Below are positions 1 to 5,261 of a stretch of DNA of 8,530 nucleotides, in pieces. Below the pieces are notes generated by a model that saw only the letters and a list, made by a program, of their open reading frames with translations, was not told where the DNA came from and ran no database searches. The stretch spans positions 1-8,530 of the forward strand of contig JASHRK010000299.1 in NCBI GenBank assembly GCA_030037405.1. Direction: 5' to 3'. Position 1 is the first letter of the stretch; the number at the start of each line of letters is the position of its first letter. A program made the position numbers and the translations under genes. Source of the stretch: Acidimicrobiales bacterium. Its GTDB lineage: Bacteria; Actinomycetota; Acidimicrobiia; Acidimicrobiales; Bog-793.

Positions 1-385
1 CTACTGGCCCGGGCCGCTCACGCTCGTCCTCGGACGGCGCCGCGGGAGGGCGATGCATCTCGGCGGCGACCCCCTCACCGTCGGGCTCCGCTGCCCGAGC
101 CACCCGGCGGCTCTGGAGCTGCTGGCTGCGACCGGGCCGCTCGCCGTGACGAGCGCCAACCTGCACGGAGGCCCACCCGCGACGACGGCAGCCGAGCTGC
201 GCGAGGTCTTTGGCGATGCCGTCCCGATCGTCGTGGACGGGGGGCACTGCGACGGCCGGGCCTCCACCGTGCTGTCGCTCGCGGGACCGAGCCCGGTCGT
301 GCTCAGGCAGGGCGACCTGACGCTCGACGAGCTCGTCGCCGCCATGCCGGGAGGCCTCGCCCACCCTCGGGAACCGGCACCGTGA
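1..385 (+). CDS. Threonylcarbamoyl-AMP synthase, Sua5/YrdC/YwlC family (3' part only)
   Basis: The protein is cut by the window start. The reading frame begins at base 2, leaving 127 codons before the TGA at 383-385. Visible family motifs are YWPGPLTLVL at the very start, GLRCPSHP, the PLAVTSAN motif followed by a Gly-Gly-Pro-Pro loop, a Val-Asp-Gly-Gly segment, ASTVLSL and VLRQGD near the end. These match the C-terminal half of the YrdC fold; the N-terminal Lys/Arg substrate-binding part is missing. Known role of the family: it makes threonylcarbamoyl-AMP from threonine, bicarbonate and ATP in the cytoplasm, the first step of t6A37 synthesis on ANN-decoding tRNAs. The protein ends about 20 residues after VLRQGD, so this is the short YrdC/YwlC form without the extra C-terminal Sua5 domain. 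Its stop overlaps the proposed glyA GTG start by 4 nt (GTGA), which suggests co-translation. Family assignment is firm; the symbol depends on naming convention. Confidence 0.92.
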   Translation, partial: YWPGPLTLVLGRRRGRAMHLGGDPLTVGLRCPSHPAALELLAATGPLAVTSANLHGGPPATTAAELREVFGDAVPIVVDGGHCDGRASTVLSLAGPSPVVLRQGDLTLDELVAAMPGGLAHPREPAP

Positions 386-1800
386 ACACTACACTCGGGG
401 CTGTGACCACGGCCTTGTCCAAGGGATCGCTTGCCGCCTTTGCCTCGGGCGTCCTTGCCTCGGACCCCGAGGTCCGCCGCCTCCTCGACGACGAGGTGGC
501 GCGCCAGCGGACGACGATCCAGCTCATCGCCTCGGAGAACTTCACCTCCGAGGCAGTCATGGCCGCGTCCGCCTCGGTCCTCACGAACAAGTACGCCGAG
601 GGCTACCCGGGCAAGCGCTACTACGGAGGGAACGCCGTCGCCGACCGGGTCGAGGACCTCGCAAGGTCTCGGGCGGCGAGCCTCTTCGGTGCCGAGCACG
701 CCAACGTCCAGCCGCACGCGGGAGCGCCCGCCAACCTCGCGGCCTACATGGCCCTCGTCGAGCCGGGCGACACGATCCTCGCCATGCGTCTCGACCAGGG
801 TGGTCACCTCACCCATGGGTCGCCGGTCAGCGTCACGGGGAAGACGTACCGTTTCGTGGCCTACGGGGTGACGCCGGCACGTCAGGACGGCTCGGGAGAG
901 CGCATCGACCTCGACCTCGTCCGCGACCTCGCAAGGCGTGAGCGGCCCCAGCTCATAGTCGCCGGAACCACCGCCTACTCGCGCATCATCGACCCCGTCC
1001 CCTTCCGGGAGATTGCCGACGAGGTCGGGGCGAGGTTCATGTTCGACGCCGCCCATCCTGCCGGTCTCATCGCCGCCGGCGAGCACCCGAGCCCTGTCGG
1101 GGTGGCCGACATCGTCACGTTCACGACCCACAAGACGCTGCGGGGCCCGAGGGGTGGAGCGATACTCGCTCGGGCCGACCTCGCCCGTGCCGTCGACGCC
1201 GCCGTCTTCCCTGGGCTTCAGGGCGGCCCTCTCGAGCACGTCATCGCCGCCAAGGCGGTCGCCTTCGGCGAGGCGGCGCTGCCCGAGTTCAAGGACTACG
1301 CCAAGCAGGTGCGGGCGAACGCCGCGGCTCTTGCGGCGGCGCTCAGCGACGAGGGGTTCCGCATCGTCGCCGGGGGCACGGACAACCACCTCATGCTCGT
1401 CGACCTTCGTGACTTCGACGCCGATCTGACCGGCAAGACCGCTCAGGACACACTCGACCGAGCGGGCATCACATGCAACCGCAACCAGATCCCTGATGAC
1501 CCGCGGCCCCCGTTCGTGACGAGCGGGCTCCGCCTCGGCACGGCCGCCGAGACGACCGCCGGCATGCGCGAGCCGGAGATGGCGACGGTTGCCCTCCTCA
1601 TCAAGAGGGTGCTGCGCGACCGTGAGAACGAGGACGCCCTCGTGGCGATCCGCCAGGAGGTGCGCGAGCTGTGCGCCGCCTTCGACCCCTATCCAGGTAG
1701 CGACCCCGGCCCGCTCGGCAACCCTGGCCCGGGCGACCCCGGCCCGCTGGGCGCTTCAGGCCCGGGCGATCTCCGTCCCGGTGACGGCCTTCCCAAATGA
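382..1800 (+). CDS. glyA: Serine hydroxymethyltransferase (divergent, with repeat tail)
   Basis: A PLP enzyme of 472 residues that interconverts serine and glycine while loading tetrahydrofolate with a one-carbon unit, in the cytoplasm. Clear SHMT landmarks are IQLIASENFTS, NKYAEGYPGKRYYGG (Tyr71, Glu73, Tyr81), Asp222 and His225 in FDAAHPAGL, the PLP lysine Lys251 in TTHKTLRGPRGG, LQGGPLEHVIAAKA, GGTDNHLMLVDL, and Arg384 in SGLRLGTA for the substrate carboxylate. Oddities: the usual PHSG(S/A)QAN phosphate loop reads PHAGAPAN (residues 111-118), and the usual GTPA after the Arg reads GTAA. The protein is about 50 residues longer than typical bacterial GlyA, from a longer N-terminus and a C-terminal Pro/Gly-rich tail (about residues 437-472). 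GTG382 overlaps the upstream stop (GTGA) but has no good Shine-Dalgarno; GTG403 is an alternative, 21 nt downstream, just after a TACACT -10-like box. Family is certain; whether it is the cell's only or main SHMT is unknown. Confidence 0.93.
   Translation: MNTTLGAVTTALSKGSLAAFASGVLASDPEVRRLLDDEVARQRTTIQLIASENFTSEAVMAASASVLTNKYAEGYPGKRYYGGNAVADRVEDLARSRAASLFGAEHANVQPHAGAPANLAAYMALVEPGDTILAMRLDQGGHLTHGSPVSVTGKTYRFVAYGVTPARQDGSGERIDLDLVRDLARRERPQLIVAGTTAYSRIIDPVPFREIADEVGARFMFDAAHPAGLIAAGEHPSPVGVADIVTFTTHKTLRGPRGGAILARADLARAVDAAVFPGLQGGPLEHVIAAKAVAFGEAALPEFKDYAKQVRANAAALAAALSDEGFRIVAGGTDNHLMLVDLRDFDADLTGKTAQDTLDRAGITCNRNQIPDDPRPPFVTSGLRLGTAAETTAGMREPEMATVALLIKRVLRDRENEDALVAIRQEVRELCAAFDPYPGSDPGPLGNPGPGDPGPLGASGPGDLRPGDGLPK
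390..395 (+). promoter_or_regulatory. Possible -10 box for glyA
   Basis: TACACT fits the TANNNT form of actinobacterial sigma-A -10 boxes. Its +1 would fall at about 402-403, exactly at the in-frame GTG403, which would give a leaderless transcript. The matching -35 region (TCGGGA at 367-372, 17 nt spacer) is poor, so this is a weak prediction. It sits inside the N-terminal codons if GTG382 is the real start. Confidence 0.25.
1702..1767 (+). repeat. Two tandem 33-nt repeats in the glyA 3' end
   Basis: Units are 1702-1734 and 1735-1767. They encode DPGPLGNPGPG and DPGPLGASGPG, starting at residues 441 and 452 of GlyA, and are nearly identical in DNA (differences in the ctc/ctg codon and in the aac-cct versus gct-tca pair). 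The number of residues per unit is 11, so copy-number change would keep the frame. The tail follows the position where typical GlyA proteins end. Confidence 0.85.
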
Positions 1801-1820
1801 CGGTTCCGGGGTGAGCTGAG

Positions 1821-3095
1821 ATGGGCCCGGAGCTCGCATGCGCTGCGATCGTCGGGATCGCGGCGGTGGTGACGTACGGGCTCACGTTTCTTGTCAGGCG
1901 GGTAGCAGTCGATCGGGGCCTGGTCGTGGCGCCCGACCCAAAGCGTGTCCATAGCCGCCCTACGCCGACGGCGGGTGGCGCTGCCATTGCGGTCGGTTTC
2001 GCCCTCACGTTCGTCATAGGAGGACAGCTCGGGGCGTTCCGGCACGATTTCCTCGGGACGGTGGCGCCCGCCGGGGTGATCGCCGCCGTCGGGGTGATGT
2101 GCGTGCTCGGGCTGATCGACGACGTGCGCTCCGTCTCGCCCCCGGCGAAGGTTGCCGGCCAGGTGCTCGCAGCCATGGTCCTCTACTTCTTCGGCGTCAC
2201 CATGCTCGAGTTCAAGGTGCCCTTCCTGCCCGGGTTCGTCGTCCTCTCGACCTCGTTCCAGCCGCTCCTCACAGCCCTTTGGGTGGTAGGGATCGCCAAC
2301 GCCGTCAACCTCATCGACGGTCTCGACGGCCTGGCTGCCGGGGTTGTCGCCATCGCCTCGGGCGCTCTTTGCATCTACGGGTTGCGGCTCATCGACCTTC
2401 GTGACCTGAGCTCCACGAACCTCGGTCCGCTCCTCGCCGCCGCCTGCTGCGGCGCCTGCATCGGGTTCCTGCCCCACAACTTCCACAGGGCGAAGATCTT
2501 CATGGGTGATACCGGGGCGATGGTCCTCGGTCTCGTCATGGCGGCCGCCACGATGGAGATCGGCGGCCAGGCCTACACGGACTACTCGGGGACGGCTTAC
2601 TTCTTCTTCGCCCCCCTCATCGTCCCGGTCGTGATCCTCGGCGTGCCCATCCTGGACACGGCATTTGCCGTCGTCCGGCGGACGATCCGGCGCGTGAAGG
2701 TCACCGAGCGCGACCTCGAACACGTCCACTACCTGCTCATGCGGCTCGGCCACGGCCACAGGAGGGCCGTCCTGCTCCTTTGGACCTGGACGTTCATCTT
2801 GTCGGGTCTCGTTCTCTTCCCGACCTTCTATCCGCGCTGGGATGCCGCCTTGCCCTTTGCCATGGGCGTGCTCGCCATCGGTCTCGTCACCTTGTTCCGA
2901 CCTTGGAGCCACAGGCGGGGAGAGCTCTCGCCGGAGCAAGAGTTGCTTGCAGCCGCTCACGAGGCCCGCGCCACGGGAAGGCCCGGTGAGATGGCCACGC
3001 TCCCGGCTGGCAGCGGCACGGAGCAGGAGGACTTCGGGCACCGGCGAGGAGACAACCGTCGTTTTGCCCGGCACCACCCTCCGATGCGAGGATAG
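1821..3095 (+). CDS. WecA/TagO-type polyprenyl-phosphate HexNAc-1-phosphate transferase
   Basis: An integral membrane enzyme (424 residues, multiple hydrophobic segments) of the glycosyltransferase 4 family (MraY/WecA/TagO/Rfe). Family members move a HexNAc-1-phosphate from a UDP-sugar to polyprenyl phosphate on the cytoplasmic face, starting a cell-surface glycan. Motifs in order: KRVHSRPTPTAGG (41-53), the Mg-binding Asp-Asp in LIDDVRS (Asp100, Asp101), NLIDGLDGLA (163-172), FMGDTGA (227-233), and the cytoplasmic loop EHVHYLLMRLGHGHRRA (300-316). That loop normally carries HxHH; here the third His is Tyr304. About 60 residues after the last membrane segment form a hydrophilic Arg/His/Glu-rich tail. 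The start ATG has GGGGTGAG at 1808-1815, 5 nt upstream, and lies 20 nt after glyA. A wecA/rfe gene at this place before atpI-atpB is also found in Mycobacterium. The exact sugar and end product cannot be read from sequence. Confidence 0.9.
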   Translation: MGPELACAAIVGIAAVVTYGLTFLVRRVAVDRGLVVAPDPKRVHSRPTPTAGGAAIAVGFALTFVIGGQLGAFRHDFLGTVAPAGVIAAVGVMCVLGLIDDVRSVSPPAKVAGQVLAAMVLYFFGVTMLEFKVPFLPGFVVLSTSFQPLLTALWVVGIANAVNLIDGLDGLAAGVVAIASGALCIYGLRLIDLRDLSSTNLGPLLAAACCGACIGFLPHNFHRAKIFMGDTGAMVLGLVMAAATMEIGGQAYTDYSGTAYFFFAPLIVPVVILGVPILDTAFAVVRRTIRRVKVTERDLEHVHYLLMRLGHGHRRAVLLLWTWTFILSGLVLFPTFYPRWDAALPFAMGVLAIGLVTLFRPWSHRRGELSPEQELLAAAHEARATGRPGEMATLPAGSGTEQEDFGHRRGDNRRFARHHPPMRG

Positions 3096-3112
3096 ACGCG
3101 CTTCTTCGCCGG
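3041..3112 (+). other. Long-range stem around the wecA-homologue stop codon
   Basis: Bases 3041-3051 can pair with 3102-3112 over 11 positions, two of them G-U, closing a 50-nt loop that includes the stop at 3093-3095. There is no T-run after it, so it does not look like an intrinsic terminator. It may be chance in such GC-rich DNA. Confidence 0.2.
3064..3093 (+). promoter_or_regulatory. Candidate promoter for the atp operon
   Basis: TTGCCC at 3064-3069 and GAGGAT at 3088-3093, with an 18-nt spacer, resemble actinobacterial sigma-A elements (TTGAC-like -35, TAGGAT-like -10). The site lies in the last codons of the upstream gene and would start transcription near 3100, giving a leader of about 150 nt before atpI. 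A second AT-richer spot (agagtaaatg, 3164-3173) has no convincing -35. Pattern match only. Confidence 0.27.
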
Positions 3113-3183
3113 ACTGGCTGCGGGCTCCTGCCTCGCGGCTCTTATGGTCCGAACCCGATCGCAAGAGTAAATGTGAGCCAGCA

Positions 3184-3228
3184 GCGCCGCCGGTAACCCG
3201 AGGTGACTCGGATCTTGTGCGGCGGCGC
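3184..3228 (+). promoter_or_regulatory. Nested hairpin in the atp leader
   Basis: In the 156-nt gap before atpI, gcgccgcc (3184-3191) pairs perfectly with ggcggcgc (3221-3228). Inside it ccgag (3198-3202) and ctcgg (3207-3211) form a second perfect stem with a GTGA tetraloop. The outer stem ends 23 nt before the atpI ATG and just before the GAGGAG at 3232-3237. No poly-T tract follows, so this is a structured 5' leader rather than a clear terminator. The rest of the gap (3096-3183 and 3229-3251) shows no gene. Confidence 0.45.
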
Positions 3229-3251
3229 CGTGAGGAGTTGACCACCAGGAG

Positions 3252-3665
3252 ATGAACGGACTGACGGCCCTTATCGAGCAGTTCACGCTGCCCGAGCTCG
3301 CCCGGGTCCTGCGGCGCTCCGTGCTCGTCTCGCTCGCGCTTGCCACCATCGCCTTCGTCGTCGCCCTCTTCGTGAGCTCCCCGCTCGCATCGCTCGGGAT
3401 CTGCCTCGGGCTCGGGCTCGGGATCCTGAACATCCGCCTCGTGACCGCCCAGACGGCCAAGGTGGCGACGACGTCGCCTGCCCGCCCGGTCCGTGCGCTC
3501 GCCTCGATGACGATCGTCCGTCTCGGTGTCATGACGGCCGTCGTCATCGGGCTCGCCATCGTCTCGGTGCCCCTCGGCATGGGGACGATCCTCGGGGTGA
3601 TGATCTTCTACCTCGCCTTTATCGGCAACCTCATCGGAGTGGCGTTGCGCCACAAGGCCGCCTGA
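3252..3665 (+). CDS. AtpI-like small membrane protein at the head of the atp operon
   Basis: A 137-residue hydrophobic protein with four likely transmembrane helices (about 23-43, 45-64, 85-105, 110-132), separated by a polar stretch around 66-82 (TAQTAKVATTSPARPVRA). It lies directly before atpB and overlaps it by 1 nt (TGATG), the classic place of atpI. Size and topology fit the ATP synthase subunit I family and the Rv1303-type protein at this place in mycobacteria. Sequence conservation of this group is low, so the call rests largely on position and topology. Known or proposed roles of AtpI are helping c-ring assembly and Mg transport support; it is not needed for catalysis. The start is odd: AGGAG (3247-3251) touches the ATG with no spacer, while GAGGAG (3232-3237) lies 14 nt away. 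An in-frame TGA at 3231-3233 excludes a longer protein. Confidence 0.8.
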   Translation: MNGLTALIEQFTLPELARVLRRSVLVSLALATIAFVVALFVSSPLASLGICLGLGLGILNIRLVTAQTAKVATTSPARPVRALASMTIVRLGVMTAVVIGLAIVSVPLGMGTILGVMIFYLAFIGNLIGVALRHKAA

Positions 3666-4399
3666 TGCCGGGCCTCGTAGCCGCGGTCAACATCCAGCCG
3701 GGGGCCGCCGTCCAGCGGCACTTCCTCGGCATGACCTTCAACGTGGGCGACCTCTTCGCCGTCGGCGTCGCCGCCCTCGTCATCGTCATCTTCGGGTTCG
3801 TGCTGCGGGCGAAGGCGACCTCGGGCGTGCCCGGCAAGTTCCAGCTCATCTTCGAGACGATCGTCGGTGCCGTAGAGAACCAGGTCGACTCGTCGATGGG
3901 CCCTCCGGGCGAGTTCGTCGTCCCCCTTGCCGTGACGCTCTTCGTCTTCATCCTGCTCTGCAACTGGTTCGACGACATCCCGACGACCCTTCCCGGCCAC
4001 TTCGCCTTCCTCGCTTCTCCAACAGGGGACATCAACCTGCCGTTGGCGATGGCGGTGATCGTCATCCTCCTCATGCACTTCACCTGGGTCCGCCTCCACG
4101 GCCTGAAGAGCTACCTCGGCCACTATCTGAAGCCCTACTGGTTCCTCGCCCCGATAAACGCCATCGAGGAGCTCGTCAAGCCGCTGACCCTGACCCTCCG
4201 TCTCTTCGGCAACATCTTCGCCGGCGGGATCCTGATCGCCCTCATCGCGGCGTTCCCGGCAAAGTGGATCCTCCCGATCCCGCTCCTTCAGACGCTCTGG
4301 AAGGTCTTCGACACCTTCTTCGTGGCTCCCGTGCAGGCGTTCATCTTCAGCCTGTTGACGCTCATCTACATGCAGTCCGCGGTGACCGGCGGGCACTGA
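3665..4399 (+). CDS. atpB: F1Fo ATP synthase subunit a
   Basis: The Fo stator subunit (244 residues) that forms the proton half-channels beside the c-ring in the cell membrane. The signature helix reads PLTLTLRLFGNIFAGG with the essential Arg at 179 (E. coli aArg210). Gln224 in APVQAFIF matches the conserved Gln of the last helix (E. coli Gln252). SPTGDINLPLAMA (118-130) matches the conserved PTADxN region before the middle helices. The Glu found after AG in E. coli (GNMYAGE) is Gly188 here. Several hydrophobic helices are visible (about 28-48, 85-102, 124-142, 176-197, 205-240). The ATG overlaps the atpI stop by 1 nt, and a weak AAGG (3654-3657) lies 7 nt upstream, so translation is probably coupled. 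The length is at the short end for the family but all core helices are present. Confidence 0.96.
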   Translation: MPGLVAAVNIQPGAAVQRHFLGMTFNVGDLFAVGVAALVIVIFGFVLRAKATSGVPGKFQLIFETIVGAVENQVDSSMGPPGEFVVPLAVTLFVFILLCNWFDDIPTTLPGHFAFLASPTGDINLPLAMAVIVILLMHFTWVRLHGLKSYLGHYLKPYWFLAPINAIEELVKPLTLTLRLFGNIFAGGILIALIAAFPAKWILPIPLLQTLWKVFDTFFVAPVQAFIFSLLTLIYMQSAVTGGH

Positions 4400-4406
4400 G
4401 CAGAAG

Positions 4407-4416
4407 GTCTCGAGAC
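4407..4416. repeat. 10-bp perfect palindrome in the atpB-atpE spacer
   Basis: gtctcgagac reads the same on both strands and sits 8 nt after the atpB stop. It is immediately followed by the hairpin at 4424-4441. It could be an extra RNA fold or a small operator-like site; nothing in the sequence decides between these. Confidence 0.35.
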
Positions 4417-4423
4417 ACTCACA

Positions 4424-4441
4424 CTGCGCCAGGTGGCGCAG
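4424..4441 (+). promoter_or_regulatory. Perfect hairpin upstream of atpE
   Basis: ctgcgcc (4424-4430), loop AGGT, ggcgcag (4435-4441): a 7-bp perfect stem with a 4-nt loop. No T-run follows, so it is unlikely to be a terminator. It is directly followed by the A-rich atpE translation start region. A role as an RNA processing or stability element between atpB and atpE is plausible. Confidence 0.5.
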
Positions 4442-4467
4442 CCAACACAGGAGAAGACAAACGGAAA
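4442..4467 (+). promoter_or_regulatory. A-rich translation initiation region of atpE
   Basis: The 26 nt before the atpE ATG are A-rich and nearly free of T, in strong contrast to the GC-rich surroundings, and hold AGGAGA at 4449-4454. The AGGAG core ends 14 nt before the ATG, longer than usual. Low structure next to the start codon fits strong initiation, which subunit c needs because many copies are used per enzyme. In E. coli the sequence before atpE is a known translational enhancer; the analogy here is inference. Confidence 0.45.
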
Positions 4468-4734
4468 ATGGCAGCTGAGACCATCGAGAAGGCGATCCAG
4501 ACAGCGGGCGCCATGGTTGGCGGGGGCCTCGCGCTCGGAGGCGGCGCCGTCGGAGCCGCCATCGGGGACGGCTTGGCCGGCAGCCAGACGATCGCAGGCG
4601 TTGCCCGGCAGCCGGAGGCTCAAGGCCGCCTGATGACGGTCATGTTCCTCACGGTCGGCCTCTGCGAGGCGATGTACGTCATCAATCTCGCCTTCATGGC
4701 CTACTTCGTGTTCGTGCTCGCCAAGTCGACCTAG
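4468..4734 (+). CDS. atpE: F1Fo ATP synthase subunit c
   Basis: The 88-residue proteolipid that forms the rotating membrane ring. It is a two-helix hairpin: the first helix has the glycine-rich packing motif GGGLALGGGAVGAAIG (18-33), the polar loop has ARQPEAQGR (46-54), and the second helix carries the proton-binding Glu67 in VGLCEAMYVINLAFMAYF. The sequence is close to actinobacterial (mycobacterial) subunit c, including Asp34 (M. tuberculosis Asp28). The second helix lacks the polar residues next to Glu that sodium-binding rings use, so protons are the likely ion. Two local differences from M. tuberculosis stand out: Cys66 for Val60 and Met69 for Ala63. The ATG at 4468 was chosen because it follows the A-rich start region and gives a normal length; the frame stays open further upstream but that stretch overlaps atpB and resembles no subunit. 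Confidence 0.96.
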   Translation: MAAETIEKAIQTAGAMVGGGLALGGGAVGAAIGDGLAGSQTIAGVARQPEAQGRLMTVMFLTVGLCEAMYVINLAFMAYFVFVLAKST

Positions 4735-4748
4735 GAGCGCTTGCGCAC

Positions 4749-5261
4749 ATGCCGACAGGCAGCATCTTTCTCATCCCGAACGGCACCTTCCTCGCCGAGC
4801 TGGTCGCCTTCCTGCTCGTGCTGGCAGTCTTCGCCAAGTGGATCCTTCCCTACCTGCGCAGGATGATGCGGGAGCGCGAGGAGCACATCCGCAACTCGAT
4901 CGACGCGGCCGAGCAGGCTCGGGTGGACGCCGCCGCCACCGCCCGAGAGCGCCACGAGGCGCTCGATGCCGCCCGCCAGGAGGCGCGCCAGATCGTCGAG
5001 CAGGCGAACGAGGTGGCCGAGCAGCTGAGGGAGGAGGCCCGCGAGCGGGGCGAGGCCGAGTACGAGCGCCTCCTCCAGGCGGCACGGGCCGAGATCGAGC
5101 TCGAGCGCCAGCGGGCGCGGGACGAGGTCATGAACGAGGTCGGCGATCTCGTGCTCCGTGCCGCCGAGCGAGTCATAGGCGAAGGCCTCGACGACGCCCG
5201 CCACCGCGCTCTCGTGGACGAGGCGATCATCGCTGCCCAGAGCGGAGGGGACGCCGGCTGA
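4749..5261 (+). CDS. atpF: F1Fo ATP synthase subunit b
   Basis: The peripheral-stalk subunit (170 residues). A short N-terminal part (PNGTF, 10-14) leads into one membrane helix (about 13-33), which ends at the conserved Pro34 in AKWILPYL. A long, charged, Ala/Glu/Arg-rich helix (about 37-160) follows and would form the dimeric stalk reaching to delta and alpha. The PNGTF entry is shared with actinobacterial b subunits. Only one b gene is present and it is not fused to delta, so a b homodimer is expected, unlike mycobacteria with b plus a b-delta fusion. AGGAG at 4733-4737 overlaps the atpE stop and lies 11 nt before the ATG, with gcgcttgcgc between them. The TGA overlaps the atpH ATG by 1 nt. 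Confidence 0.95.
   Translation: MPTGSIFLIPNGTFLAELVAFLLVLAVFAKWILPYLRRMMREREEHIRNSIDAAEQARVDAAATARERHEALDAARQEARQIVEQANEVAEQLREEARERGEAEYERLLQAARAEIELERQRARDEVMNEVGDLVLRAAERVIGEGLDDARHRALVDEAIIAAQSGGDAG
5244..5250 (+). promoter_or_regulatory. Ribosome binding site of atpH
   Basis: GGAGGGG inside the last codons of atpF, 10 nt before the ATG at 5261. It supports this start over the open frame further upstream, which is a shadow of atpF. Confidence 0.6.

Noticed and set aside
1..1389. Long antisense open frame opposite sua5 and glyA
   Set aside because: Arg/Gly/Asp-rich low-complexity translation opposite a clear glyA; typical shadow frame in GC-rich DNA.
3184..3228. Intrinsic terminator between the wecA homologue and atpI
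   Set aside because: The stem is good but no T-rich tract follows.
3238..3243. TTGACC as a -35 box in front of atpI
   Set aside because: No -10-like sequence at the right distance, and it would start transcription inside atpI.
1689..3653. 654-codon antisense open frame opposite the wecA homologue and atpI
   Set aside because: Very charged His/Asp/Glu/Arg composition with no fold-like pattern, lying opposite two well-supported membrane protein genes.
4264..4467. Upstream extension of the atpE frame into atpB
   Set aside because: It overlaps conserved atpB codons out of frame and would give an N-terminus foreign to subunit c.
4838..5260. Upstream extension of the atpH frame through atpF, which could suggest a b-delta fusion as in mycobacteria
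   Set aside because: The extension is an Arg/Pro/Gly-rich out-of-frame reading of atpF and has no membrane helix; atpH has its own ATG and Shine-Dalgarno.
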